Shown piece by piece: positions 34,641 through 43,626 of a DNA stretch of 64,000 nt (the first letter of the stretch is position 1; each line of letters begins with the position of its first letter). The DNA comes from Bacillota bacterium. Lineage in GTDB: Bacteria > Bacillota_I > Bacilli_A > RF39 > UBA660. The notes under the pieces were generated by a model. The model saw nothing but the letters and a program-made list of their open reading frames with translations. It was not told the origin of the DNA and searched no databases. The translations under genes were made by a program, and so were the position numbers. Location of the stretch: positions 32,643 to 96,642 of the forward strand of contig SVAS01000004.1 of the NCBI GenBank assembly GCA_015059285.1. The letters are read 5' to 3'.

Positions 34641-36953
34641 ATGTTTGGTAATTTCACAGAAGAAGCAAGAAAAATATTAGTGAATGCAAAATTAGAAATG
34701 TTTAATTTAAAACACCCTTATGTTGGTAGTGAACACTTGGTTTTAGCTATTTTAAAACAAGATAATAATATATCTAAAAAATTAAAAAAATATAATTTAA
34801 ATTATGATAAATTTAAGCAAGAAATAATAAATATTATTGGAATTGGTAGTAAAGAAAGTGAATGGTTTTTATATACACCATTACTTAAAAGAATTATTGA
34901 AACATCTATTATAAATAGTAAAGAAAATAATAATGGTGATGTTACCGTTGAACACCTTTTCCAAGGACTTCTTGAAGAAGGTGAAGGTGTAGCGATTAGA
35001 ATAATGCTTGGTATGAATATTGATTTAGATAGTCTTTATAATGAATTTACAACTAAATTAGTAAGTACTAAAAAGAAAAAGAATAAAAAATTAATATTAG
35101 AAGAATTAGGGGTAGATCTAACTAAAAAAGCATCTAACGGAGAATTAGATCCGGTTGTTGGAAGAGATAAAGAAATTTCTAGAGTATTGGAAATATTATC
35201 TAGAAGAACTAAAAACAATCCTTTACTAATTGGGGATGCAGGAGTAGGAAAAACTGCAATTGTAGAAGAACTTAGTAGAAAAATAGCAAGTGGTGATGTA
35301 CCACTCAGTTTAAAAAATAAACGTATTATTAGCTTAGATATGGCAACTACAGTAGCAGGAACTAAATACCGTGGAGAATTTGAAGAAAGAATGCGTAAAA
35401 TACTAAAAGAAATAGAAGAAAATGATGATATTATTTTATTTATAGATGAAATACATACTTTAGTTGGTGCAGGTGGTGCAGAAGGAGCAATTGATGCTTC
35501 TAACATTTTTAAACCTGCTTTAGCTCGTAATAAACTTAGATGTATTGGCGCTACTACTACAGATGAATATAAGAAATTTATAGAACAAGATGGTGCATTA
35601 GAAAGAAGATTTCAAAAAGTATATATAGAAACTCCAAAGTTAGAAACTATCAAAGATATATTAATGAAATTAAAACCAATATATGAAGAGTATCACTTAG
35701 TTAATATTGAAGAAAATATGATTGACTTAATAATATCTTTATCAGAAAAATATGTTTATGATAGAAATCAACCCGATAAATCAATAGATATATTAGATGA
35801 AGTATGCGCGAAAGTAAGCCTGCAAGAAAGTAAAGATATAAAAGAATATAATAAATTATTAAAAAGTTTGAATGACATTAGAAATAAAAAGAATGATGCT
35901 ATTATTAATGGTGAATTTAAAGAGGCATCAAAATATAAAGAGGAAGAAAATAAATTAGAAAATAAAGTTAATAATTTAGAACTTTCTTTATATTCTAAAA
36001 ATAAAATTAAAACAGTAACTAAAGAAGATGTGGCAGAAGTAATCCACATTAAAACTAAAATACCTATTTATGAACTTATTAACGATAATAATAAAATAAT
36101 AGAAAAAATTGAAAATAAAATGCAAAATCAAATTATTGGCCAAGAAGAAGCAATCAATCAAATTATTAATATTACTAAAAGAATAAAGTTAGGGTTCAAA
36201 GATGATAATAAATGCTATTCCATTATGTTTGTAGGTCCTACCGGAGTAGGAAAAACTAAGTTAAGTAAAATATTTGCATCAGAATTAGTTGGTAAAAATA
36301 ATATTATCAAGTTAGATATGAGTGAATTTAGTGAATCTCATAGTATTAGTAAAATAGTAGGCGCATCTCCTGGGTATGTTGGATATGCGGATAATAAAAA
36401 TGTTTTAGAGGAAATAAGAAATAAACCATATTCTGTTTTAATATTAGACGAAATAGAAAAAGCTCATCCTGATATAATTAATTTATTATTTCAAATATTA
36501 GATGAAAGTAAAATTAAAGACGCTAAAGGAAATACAGTTAGATTTGATAACGTAACAATCATTATGACTTCTAATATTGGATTTAATAATAGTTCAATTG
36601 GTTTTAGTGAAAACAAAAGTAAGGTACTTACAAACTTAAAAGAAACATTCTCACTACCTTTTATTAATAGAATTGATAATATTTTAGTATTTAATAGGCT
36701 TTCTAAAGATAATTTAAAAGAAATTATTAATAAAGAAATAAAAACATTAGAAGAAAAATATAAACAAAAAAACATAAAAATTAAAATAAGTAAAAAAGTA
36801 ATAGAAGAAATTATTGATAAGTGTGATTATAAAGAGTTTGGTGCTAGAAAAGTTAGTAAAGTCATCAAATCAGATTTAGATAATATCATAATAGAACAAA
36901 TTTTAAATGGTAGTACCAACATCAATATCAAAACATTAAAACAATTAGTATAG
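34641..36953 (+). CDS. clpC: ATP-dependent Clp protease ATPase ClpC
   Basis: The 770 residues hold two Clp N-repeats (FTEEARKILVNAK, then YVGSEHLVLAIL), a first AAA+ module with GDAGVGKTA and FIDEIHTLVGAG, a short UVR-like helical insert (FKEASKYKEEENKL) and a second module with GPTGVGKTK and LDEIEKAHPD. It unfolds proteins for ClpP. I chose the ATG at 34641 because GGGAG lies upstream. No ctsR, mcsA or mcsB precedes it, unlike Bacillus. A heat-shock gene follows. Confidence 0.93.
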   Translation: MFGNFTEEARKILVNAKLEMFNLKHPYVGSEHLVLAILKQDNNISKKLKKYNLNYDKFKQEIINIIGIGSKESEWFLYTPLLKRIIETSIINSKENNNGDVTVEHLFQGLLEEGEGVAIRIMLGMNIDLDSLYNEFTTKLVSTKKKKNKKLILEELGVDLTKKASNGELDPVVGRDKEISRVLEILSRRTKNNPLLIGDAGVGKTAIVEELSRKIASGDVPLSLKNKRIISLDMATTVAGTKYRGEFEERMRKILKEIEENDDIILFIDEIHTLVGAGGAEGAIDASNIFKPALARNKLRCIGATTTDEYKKFIEQDGALERRFQKVYIETPKLETIKDILMKLKPIYEEYHLVNIEENMIDLIISLSEKYVYDRNQPDKSIDILDEVCAKVSLQESKDIKEYNKLLKSLNDIRNKKNDAIINGEFKEASKYKEEENKLENKVNNLELSLYSKNKIKTVTKEDVAEVIHIKTKIPIYELINDNNKIIEKIENKMQNQIIGQEEAINQIINITKRIKLGFKDDNKCYSIMFVGPTGVGKTKLSKIFASELVGKNNIIKLDMSEFSESHSISKIVGASPGYVGYADNKNVLEEIRNKPYSVLILDEIEKAHPDIINLLFQILDESKIKDAKGNTVRFDNVTIIMTSNIGFNNSSIGFSENKSKVLTNLKETFSLPFINRIDNILVFNRLSKDNLKEIINKEIKTLEEKYKQKNIKIKISKKVIEEIIDKCDYKEFGARKVSKVIKSDLDNIIIEQILNGSTNINIKTLKQLV

Positions 36954-36964
36954 AGAGGAATAAT

Positions 36965-37327
36965 ATGAATAGAAACGAATTATTTAATGATAATTTCTTT
37001 AGAAGAAATGATTTATTTAAAGCAGATATTTATGAAAAAGATAACTTATATAAAATAATATTAGATTTGCCAGGATTTAAAAAAGAAAACATAAGCGTTG
37101 AATATAGTAATGGTTATTTAAATATTATTGCTATTCAAGATAATAAAATAAATGATGATACTAATTTTATCCACAGAGAAAGATTTTATGGTGAATATAA
37201 AAGAACTTTTTATGTGGGATGTATTAATGAAAATAAAGTTAATGCTAAATATCAAGATGGCACTTTAATTATTGATTTAGAAAAACAAAATGAAAATAAT
37301 CGTATTAAACAAATAGATATAAAATAG
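36965..37327 (+). CDS. Small heat shock protein (Hsp20 family)
   Basis: The 120 residues form an alpha-crystallin domain: FKADIYEKDNLYKIILDLPG, FKKENISVEY and ERFYGEYKRTFYV, ending KYQDGTLIIDLEK. It binds unfolding proteins without ATP. It starts 11 bases after clpC with GAGAGG, so the two form a stress unit. Confidence 0.93.
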   Translation: MNRNELFNDNFFRRNDLFKADIYEKDNLYKIILDLPGFKKENISVEYSNGYLNIIAIQDNKINDDTNFIHRERFYGEYKRTFYVGCINENKVNAKYQDGTLIIDLEKQNENNRIKQIDIK

Positions 37328-37350
37328 CCACTTTTAAATAAGTGGTTTTT
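37327..37350 (+). terminator. Terminator after hsp20
   Basis: CCACTT and AAGTGG form the stem, followed by T residues. Confidence 0.75.
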
Positions 37351-37357
37351 ATTTGCA

Positions 37358-37400
37358 TTTATGTTGTACTTCTGTTCTAAATAATAAAAGTATGTATAAT
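37358..37400 (+). promoter_or_regulatory. Shared pilin-gene promoter motif (copy 3)
   Basis: TTTATGTTGTA is followed at the same 37-base spacing by TATAATAAA. Leader and RBS match the second pilin-like gene. Confidence 0.6.
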
Positions 37401-37427
37401 AAAACTTGTTAGAATAGGAGTGAGTTT

Positions 37428-38435
37428 ATGAAGAGAAAAGGATTTACCTTAATTGAATTGTTAGCAGTAATAGTAATACTGGCAATAATAGCGCTAATTG
37501 CAGTACCAGTGATAATGAATATAATAAGCAGTGCAAGAAAGAGTGCATTTGAGGATACTGCGTATGGATTAATAAGTGCAGGAGAGATGTATTATGCAAA
37601 TGCATTATTAAATGATGGAATGACAGAAGATGCTGAATTTACATTTAATAATGGAGAATTTGTAGGAGAAAACAAATTAGAAGTAAAAGGTTCATTACCA
37701 GAAAATGGTAAAGTAAAGGTTACAAAAGATGGTAAAGTAATTGTAGCAGTCAACAATGGTTCTATGTGTGCTAAAAAAAGAGTAGATGATACAAAAGTAA
37801 AATTAGAAGAAACATTAGAATATTGTACATTAGAACCAACGTTAAAAGAGTTGGCAAAAACAAATGACTTTGCTACAAGTGTAGATGCATGTGCTACAGC
37901 AGGAACAACATGTTCAACAGGGACACCATTTGCAATAGAAGTAGCGCTAGGAGACATCAAAAATTTCTATGTAGTAAGTGATGTAAATAATACTGTAACA
38001 CTAATCATGGATAGGAATATTGGTGATATGGTAGCATGGGGAACTTCGCAAGCAAGTGGGCCAATCACCGCTTTAAATTATTTAGAAAGCCAAACAGCAG
38101 GATGGACAAATATAGTAGCAAAGAATTATACATTAGCAGATGATAATGTTATAAAAGGCTATAATGATATTGTTACGACAAATGTAAGGGCTAGAATGAT
38201 AACAAAGAGTGAAGCTTTAGGTTTAAAGAAAAATACTTGGTTATATAGTAATTTGATTCCTGGTACCCCACCATATGGGTATTGGACAAGCACTGCTTAT
38301 GTGGATTATATTGATGATGCTTATGCTTGGACAGTGGATCCGAATATGGATGTAGATCTGAGTGGATGTTCTATTGGAACTAGTGATTGTTATGGTGTCC
38401 GTCCAGTAATAGAAATTTCAAAAAAAGATAACTAA
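37428..38435 (+). CDS. Type IV pilin-like protein, third copy (no active variable region)
   Basis: The 335 residues show the prepilin site G|FTLIELLAV and the shared C-terminal domain, ending CYGVRPVIEISKKDN. The stretch equivalent to the variable region (38298-38390) is AT-rich like the rest of the gene and lacks the regular NNC/NNT pattern. It also has a different length. It looks like a paralogue that is not, or no longer, a target. It lies beside a secreted coiled-coil protein gene. Confidence 0.82.
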   Translation: MKRKGFTLIELLAVIVILAIIALIAVPVIMNIISSARKSAFEDTAYGLISAGEMYYANALLNDGMTEDAEFTFNNGEFVGENKLEVKGSLPENGKVKVTKDGKVIVAVNNGSMCAKKRVDDTKVKLEETLEYCTLEPTLKELAKTNDFATSVDACATAGTTCSTGTPFAIEVALGDIKNFYVVSDVNNTVTLIMDRNIGDMVAWGTSQASGPITALNYLESQTAGWTNIVAKNYTLADDNVIKGYNDIVTTNVRARMITKSEALGLKKNTWLYSNLIPGTPPYGYWTSTAYVDYIDDAYAWTVDPNMDVDLSGCSIGTSDCYGVRPVIEISKKDN

Positions 38436-38452
38436 TTAAGTTATCTTTTTTT
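38421..38452 (+). terminator. Terminator after the third pilin-like gene
   Basis: AAAAAGATAACT and AGTTATCTTTTT form the stem and include the stop codon. Confidence 0.85.
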
Positions 38453-38509
38453 GAAATTTTAAAAGGGATTTTAATAATGAGTATTGTATATTTTTGTAGG
38501 AGGAAATAT

Positions 38510-39955
38510 ATGAGAAAGTTATTTTTATTTTTAATTATTTTATTTAGCTTTATAAAAGTAGAAGCTAAAGTATATTATAGTGAGTATTCTGATTATGAAG
38601 AAGTTTTAGAAAAAGTTGAAGAAACAGATTTATTAAAAACTAAAACAGAAGAAAAATATTTGATTTATAAAGAAGATATTACGGAAACATTTTATCCTAG
38701 TTACACAGAAGTTACTGATATGATTAAAACAGACGAAACAAAAATAGTATCTAGTGAATGGCTAGATAGTGAACCAAGTCAATTACCTGATAGAAATATA
38801 ATTAAACAACAGTTATATGAATATGAAAGTATGAAAAGTATTAGATATATTAAACTTAGTAGTTTAATTAATACTAAATCTACTTTTGATTTATCAGAAA
38901 TTAGAATCTTAAAAAAAGGTAAGCTAATAGATTTTGATGTGATTGGTGATAAGGATTATGATATTTTAAAAGATAAAAATTATAATAATTTTATTAGTTT
39001 TAATAAGGATGAAGAAATTATTATTGATTTAAAACAAAACATTAAAATAGAAGATTTAATGATGACATATCATATTCATATTAAAGATACATCAGATATT
39101 TATTTTACTCTTAGTCTTATGGGAGAAGAAAAAGAAAATATATATGCTAGTGCTACTATTTATTCTATTTTGGATACTATCAATGGTAATGATTTTTCTT
39201 ACCTTATATTTAAAGATCATTTTGATTTAGTTAATCCTTTATATGATGAAGCTAAACTTAGTGAAGAAAAAGTTTTAGGAACTGAGTTTAATAAAGTTAG
39301 ATTAGTTACTAAATATAAAACGGAAGATTTATATATTAAATATTATAGAGTAGATAGAACATATTTAGATGAATATTATTTAAAACCTCTTGATGGATAT
39401 TTAATAGATTACGATACTAAAAAAGAGTTTTATTATATTAAGACAAGAGATAAAGTAGAGATAAAAGAACGTTTAATTATAGATAATTATAATATTAAAT
39501 TAGAGGATTTTATTTTGAATACAACTGTTGATAATATTAAAATTACAAGTAATATTAATTATTATAAAAATGGTGAATATGATATTAATTTTATTTTGCC
39601 TTTTAAAGTAGTCAAAACAAAAGTCATTGTAGATATCAAAGAAAATTATTTAAAAATTTTAAAAAAGCAGAATAAGTATTTAAAAGCCTTAGAAGAAGAA
39701 AATAGAAAATTATTTATTCAAAATAATGAACTTAATGTAAAGTTAAAAGAAGTTCTTAAAGATAAAGATGAGGCTATTAATGAAGTAAATGAAAAATTAA
39801 TCAAATATCAGTACGAAAATAAAAGTTTAAAATCAGATAAAAAAGAATTGGATGAAGATTTTGAAGAAAAAAGTAATAATAAATTTTTAGTAATTATCCT
39901 TTCTATAGTTAGTGCACTTTTTATAACAATTATTTTAAGAAAAAAGTCGCATTAA
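38510..39955 (+). CDS. Exported membrane-anchored protein of unknown function
   Basis: The 481 residues begin with a signal peptide (MRKLFLFLIILFSFIKVEA). A large acidic, beta-rich outside domain follows, then a coiled coil near residues 385-450 (LEEENRKLFIQNNELNVKL) and one C-terminal membrane helix (about 460-477). I do not recognise the family. I chose the ATG at 38510, which has AGGAGG 7 bases upstream. A surface partner of the adjacent pilin-like protein is possible, but only by location. Confidence 0.72.
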   Translation: MRKLFLFLIILFSFIKVEAKVYYSEYSDYEEVLEKVEETDLLKTKTEEKYLIYKEDITETFYPSYTEVTDMIKTDETKIVSSEWLDSEPSQLPDRNIIKQQLYEYESMKSIRYIKLSSLINTKSTFDLSEIRILKKGKLIDFDVIGDKDYDILKDKNYNNFISFNKDEEIIIDLKQNIKIEDLMMTYHIHIKDTSDIYFTLSLMGEEKENIYASATIYSILDTINGNDFSYLIFKDHFDLVNPLYDEAKLSEEKVLGTEFNKVRLVTKYKTEDLYIKYYRVDRTYLDEYYLKPLDGYLIDYDTKKEFYYIKTRDKVEIKERLIIDNYNIKLEDFILNTTVDNIKITSNINYYKNGEYDINFILPFKVVKTKVIVDIKENYLKILKKQNKYLKALEEENRKLFIQNNELNVKLKEVLKDKDEAINEVNEKLIKYQYENKSLKSDKKELDEDFEEKSNNKFLVIILSIVSALFITIILRKKSH

Positions 39956-39968
39956 AATAATAACTAGT

Positions 39969-39977
39969 TTTGTCGAA
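39969..39977 (+). promoter_or_regulatory. Spo0A box before spoIIAA
   Basis: TTTGTCGAA matches the 0A box consensus TTTGTCRAA exactly and lies 52 bases before the spoIIAA-like start, as expected for a Spo0A-activated spoIIA operon. Confidence 0.65.
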
Positions 39978-40028
39978 TATGAATAATTATTTATTTATGT
40001 GTGCTAAATTATATAGGAAGGTGATTAT

Positions 40029-40376
40029 ATGCTAGATATTAATATGGAATTTAGAAAGGGTATTTTGTTTATTCGTTTGATTGGTGTGTTAAATGAAAAG
40101 ACAATTTCTAAACTAGAAGAGGAAGTAACAGAATTGGTTTCTGAAAATGGAATTAGAAATTTAGTTTTTAATTTAGAAGAAGTTACTAGTATTGATGTTA
40201 AAGGTATTAATGCATTACTTAAAAATTATAAAATATGCAAAAAAAATGATGGTAAGACTTTAGTTTGTAATTTAGATAATTCTTTAGTAAAACATAGAAT
40301 TTATAATAGCAGATTACTTAAGTATATGTATGAAGCAAGTGATGAAATAAGTGCTATTAATGTACTTAATTTATAG
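40029..40376 (+). CDS. spoIIAA: SpoIIAA-like STAS protein without the phosphorylatable serine
   Basis: The 115 residues are a STAS domain aligning end to end with the anti-anti-sigma factor SpoIIAA (NLEEVTSIDVKG versus NLEDLSFMDSSG in Bacillus, from memory). The serine that SpoIIAB phosphorylates is replaced: DSSG reads DVKG. The next gene is a sigma factor after 7 bases, and no spoIIAB gene lies between them. Regulation by the usual phosphorylation switch therefore appears lost or changed. A Spo0A box lies upstream. Confidence 0.82.
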   Translation: MLDINMEFRKGILFIRLIGVLNEKTISKLEEEVTELVSENGIRNLVFNLEEVTSIDVKGINALLKNYKICKKNDGKTLVCNLDNSLVKHRIYNSRLLKYMYEASDEISAINVLNL

Positions 40377-40383
40377 GAGGAAT

Positions 40384-41052
40384 ATGACAAAGTTAGATAA
40401 TCTTGTTTTAGAACATCAAAATTATATATATGGATTAACTAAATATTTTGATAATTATTCAAGTAAAGAGGATTTATTTCAAGCAGGGGCTATTGGTCTT
40501 ATTAATGCTTATGAAAAATTTGATCCAAGTTTAGGAGTAAAATTTACGACTTATGCTTTTTCTTATATTATTGGTGAGATGAAAAAGTGTGTTAGACAAG
40601 AAAGAGATATTAAAGTAGGTAGAAAAATAACTAAAATGAATTTGCAAATAGAAAAAGCAAGTATTATACTGTCTCAAAAACTTATGAGAGAACCCAAAAC
40701 AGAAGAAATTGCTAGTTTTTTAGAAGTTCCAGAATATATAGTTTTAGAAGCGCTAAAAACTAAATATAAAATTCAAAGTATTGATGAACCAATTTATAGT
40801 GATAGTAAACCAATGTCCTTACATGAAACTATATCATCTAAATGTGTAGATATAAACACCTTAATTGCATTAAAACAAGAATTGCTTTCTTTAGAAGAAC
40901 CTGAAAAAAGTATTATGGAGCAAAGATACTTCAATGATTTAACACAAGCAGAAACTGCTAGTTTACTTGGTCTTAGTCAAGTGCAAGTTTCTAGAAAAGA
41001 ACAAAAGGTTCTAACATATCTAAGAAATAATTTAATGGATAAGGCAAGTTAA
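40384..41052 (+). CDS. sigF: Sporulation sigma factor (SigF/SigG type)
   Basis: The 222 residues form a compact sigma-70 factor. Region 2 reads SKEDLFQAGAIGLINAYEKFDPSLGVKFTTYA. A short region 3 follows, and region 4 (IMEQRYFNDLTQAETASLLGLSQVQVSR) completes it. The size and region 2 match forespore sigma factors. Linkage to the SpoIIAA-like gene favours SigF, but SigG cannot be excluded. I chose the ATG at 40384, which has GGAGG upstream. Confidence 0.87.
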   Translation: MTKLDNLVLEHQNYIYGLTKYFDNYSSKEDLFQAGAIGLINAYEKFDPSLGVKFTTYAFSYIIGEMKKCVRQERDIKVGRKITKMNLQIEKASIILSQKLMREPKTEEIASFLEVPEYIVLEALKTKYKIQSIDEPIYSDSKPMSLHETISSKCVDINTLIALKQELLSLEEPEKSIMEQRYFNDLTQAETASLLGLSQVQVSRKEQKVLTYLRNNLMDKAS

Positions 41053-41072
41053 ATATATTTTAACTTGCTTTT
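41044..41072 (+). terminator. Terminator after sigF
   Basis: GCAAGTTAAA and TTTAACTTGC form the stem, overlapping the stop codon, with a short T tract. Confidence 0.8.
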
Positions 41073-41107
41073 ATGCTATAATAAATATAGAGAAAAGTAG
41101 GTGTTTT

Positions 41108-41527
41108 ATGGATAAAAATTATGCTTTAGAATATTTAAATGAAAACGAATTTAGAAAAACCGAAAGAGCTATCAAAAAATATAATATGCTCGCATATAAG
41201 AAACTTTTATTTGATTATTATCCGGCTTTAAAAGATGGTGACTTTAAAGGAGCAGTTGTAAGTAAAAATGAAAAAGAAAAAATTACACAATATGAATTAA
41301 AATTACCAACTGATTTAAGTTTTTCTAAAGTTCATGGAGATATCACTTTACATTATACTGTTTATGAAAAACAAGGAATAATAATATTAGATAAACTGTC
41401 ACCTGAAGACATTCTTAAAGAAGGTTCACATAAAGAGCTTACAACTTATAAAGGTGTTATGGTTTCTAAAAGTCATGCTGAAAAAGATATGTTTAAAATT
41501 AATTTATTAAATATGTTAGAAAAGTAA
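41108..41527 (+). CDS. Conserved-looking protein of unknown function in the sporulation cluster
   Basis: The 139 residues show no signal peptide or membrane helix. The N-terminal third is helical. A beta-rich part then contains LHYTVYEKQGIIILDKLSPEDIL. I do not recognise a family. It has its own TATAAT-type promoter (GCTATAATAAA) and lies between sigF and spoVAC, each separated by a terminator. Confidence 0.65.
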   Translation: MDKNYALEYLNENEFRKTERAIKKYNMLAYKKLLFDYYPALKDGDFKGAVVSKNEKEKITQYELKLPTDLSFSKVHGDITLHYTVYEKQGIIILDKLSPEDILKEGSHKELTTYKGVMVSKSHAEKDMFKINLLNMLEK

Positions 41528-41557
41528 AAAGAATAAAAGATTTTTATTCTTTTTTTG
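41526..41557 (+). terminator. Terminator before spoVAC
   Basis: AAAAAGAATAAAA pairs with TTTTTATTCTTTTT, followed by T residues. Confidence 0.85.
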
Positions 41558-41585
41558 TATATAAAAAACAATTTGTCCCATAATA
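41557..41585 (+). promoter_or_regulatory. Sigma-G (forespore) promoter of the spoVA operon
   Basis: GTATA, 17 bases, CATAATA fits the sigma-G consensus at all defined positions and lies 17 bases before the spoVAC start. Confidence 0.65.
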
Positions 41586-41602
41586 ATTCTAGGAGGAAAA
41601 TT

Positions 41603-42043
41603 ATGGAGAAAAATAAATATAAAGATATAGTTAATCGTCATACTCCTAAAGAGAATGTTTTATATAACACAATGATTGCTTTTTTTACAGGGGGATTAAT
41701 GGGCGTATTAGGACAATTATTAATAGATGCTTATACCTATTATTTTAGCATTCCAACTAGTCAAGCTTCGGTATTTATGATTGTTACTTTAATTTTTGTT
41801 GGATGTTTACTTACTTGTTTAGGTTTTTTTGATAAATGGGTTAATTTTTGTAAATGTGGGCTTATAATACCAATTACAGGATTTGCTCATGCTATGATGA
41901 GTGCTGCTTTAGAATATCGTAAAGAAGGTTTGGTTACAGGAATAGGAGCAAACATGTTTAAACTTGCTGGTTCAGTTATCATTTTTGGAGTAGTTAGTGC
42001 CTATGTATTTGGATTACTTAGACTTATTTTATTTGGGTGCTAA
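41603..42043 (+). CDS. spoVAC: Stage V sporulation protein AC
   Basis: SpoVAC is a membrane channel component that lets dipicolinic acid into, and out of, the forespore. The 146 residues have four or five membrane helices and the family opening YKDIVNRHTPKENVLYN. I chose the ATG at 41603 because AGGAGG lies 6 bases upstream. It leads a three-gene operon. Confidence 0.92.
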   Translation: MEKNKYKDIVNRHTPKENVLYNTMIAFFTGGLMGVLGQLLIDAYTYYFSIPTSQASVFMIVTLIFVGCLLTCLGFFDKWVNFCKCGLIIPITGFAHAMMSAALEYRKEGLVTGIGANMFKLAGSVIIFGVVSAYVFGLLRLILFGC

Positions 42044-43033
42044 ATGACTTTTAAATATAATAATGTATATATAAATGATACTGGAACCGTAACTGGACCC
42101 AATGAAGCAAAAGGACCTTTGAGTAAATATTTTGACAAAAGTTATCAAGACTTTTATTTTGAACTTCCTACTTGGGAACAAGCTGAAAGTAAGATGATAC
42201 AAGATTGTGTAGATATTGTTTTAAATAAAGTAGATAGAACTAAATTTGATATTGATTTATTTATATCAGGGGATTTATTAAATCAAATTTCTGCTTCTAA
42301 TTTTGCTGCCTCTAGTTTAAATATTTCTTATTTAGGAATTTACAATGCATGTGCTACAAGTGTAGAAGGCTTGATTTTAGCTTCTAATATGATTGAAGCA
42401 AAACAAATTAAAAACTGTATAACATGTGCTTCTTCACATACAAACGCTGCTGAAAAACAATTTAGATATCCTGTTGAATATGGTGGACCTAAACCAAAAA
42501 CAACAACATTTACTACTACTGGAGCAGCTTCTGCCTATTTATCTTACAACAAAAAAGGAATTAAAGTAGAAAGCGCAACTTTAGGCAGTGTTGTTGATGC
42601 GGAAGTTAAAGATGCATTCCATATGGGGGCTGTTATGGCACCTGCCGCAGCGCAAACAATTTATAAACATCTTTTAGAAACAAAAAGAGAAGCTGATTAT
42701 TATGATTTAATTTTAACAGGAGATTTAGGAAGATATGGTAAAAATATTTTAAGAGAATGCATTCAAACTGAATATGGTATTACTTTAAAAAATTATGATG
42801 ATACAGCATGTATGATTTTTGATTTAGAAAAACAACCTGTATATGCAGGAGCTAGTGGACCTGCTTGTGCCCCACTAGTTACATATGGTTATATTTTTGA
42901 TTTGATGAAGAAGAAAGATTTAAAAAGAGTATTACTAGTTGCTACAGGTGCTTTACATAGTCAAACTACAGTAAACCAAAAACTTACTATTCCTAGTATT
43001 GCTCATGCTATTAGTTTGGAGGCGATAGAATGA
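42044..43033 (+). CDS. spoVAD: Stage V sporulation protein AD
   Basis: SpoVAD binds dipicolinic acid and has a thiolase-like fold. The 329 residues show YLGIYNACATSVEGL, CASSHTNAAEKQFRYPVEYG and TGDLGRYGKNI, all typical of the family. It starts right after the spoVAC stop and overlaps spoVAE by four bases (ATGA). Confidence 0.96.
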   Translation: MTFKYNNVYINDTGTVTGPNEAKGPLSKYFDKSYQDFYFELPTWEQAESKMIQDCVDIVLNKVDRTKFDIDLFISGDLLNQISASNFAASSLNISYLGIYNACATSVEGLILASNMIEAKQIKNCITCASSHTNAAEKQFRYPVEYGGPKPKTTTFTTTGAASAYLSYNKKGIKVESATLGSVVDAEVKDAFHMGAVMAPAAAQTIYKHLLETKREADYYDLILTGDLGRYGKNILRECIQTEYGITLKNYDDTACMIFDLEKQPVYAGASGPACAPLVTYGYIFDLMKKKDLKRVLLVATGALHSQTTVNQKLTIPSIAHAISLEAIE

Positions 43034-43380
43034 TATATTTAAATGCGTTTTTATTTGCTGGTATAGTATGTGCAATTGGACAATTAATTTTAGATAATAC
43101 TAAACTAACACCGGGACATATTACTACAATATTTGTTGTAGTAGGAGCTTTTCTAGATATATTTAATTTATATGATAAGTTTATTTTATGGGCAGGTGGA
43201 GGAGCATTAGTTCCAATTACTAGTTTTGGTCACTTATTAATTCACGGTGCTATGGAAAGTGCTGGTAGTTATGGGATTATGGGACTTGTTATGGGTATGT
43301 TTAATTTAACTGCTTCTGGAATTTGTTCTGCGATTATTTTTTCTTTCTTTTTATCTTTAATATTTAAACCTAGAAGCTGA
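43030..43380 (+). CDS. spoVAE: Stage V sporulation protein AE (AEB type)
   Basis: The 116 residues are hydrophobic with about four helices and carry ITSFGHLLIHGAMESA and GLVMGMFNLTASGI, typical of SpoVAE. It is the third gene of the operon. spoVAA, spoVAB and spoVAF are not in this locus. Confidence 0.93.
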   Translation: MIYLNAFLFAGIVCAIGQLILDNTKLTPGHITTIFVVVGAFLDIFNLYDKFILWAGGGALVPITSFGHLLIHGAMESAGSYGIMGLVMGMFNLTASGICSAIIFSFFLSLIFKPRS

Positions 43381-43408
43381 AACAAGAATAAAAGTATTCT
43401 TGTTTTTT
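43381..43408 (+). terminator. Terminator of the spoVA operon
   Basis: AACAAGAATA and TATTCTTGTT form the stem with a T run. Confidence 0.9.
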
Positions 43409-43422
43409 AGATAATTAATGTA

Positions 43423-43465
43423 TTTATGTTATAGAAACCATTTCTAATATAGTTTTATATATAAT
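43423..43465 (+). promoter_or_regulatory. Shared pilin-gene promoter motif (copy 4)
   Basis: TTTATGTTATA is followed at 37-base spacing by TATAATAAA, with the TAGAAA-CCA-TTTCTA palindrome at 43432-43446. Confidence 0.55.
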
Positions 43466-43501
43466 AAAAGTGTCAATATCAAAAAATAAAAAGAAATGTT
43501 A

Positions 43502-43530
43502 TTGACAGTAAAATATTTATGTTATAAAAT
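43502..43530 (+). promoter_or_regulatory. Sigma-A promoter of the fourth pilin-like gene
   Basis: TTGACA, 17 bases, TAAAAT, the same as before the first copy. Confidence 0.75.
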
Positions 43531-43626
43531 AATTCTAGAACAATACGTTATACAAAGTAAATAAAAGTATAAAAGTATAAAAGAATAAAAAATTGTTCAA
43601 GATAAGAAAGAAGGAGTGGAAAGAGA

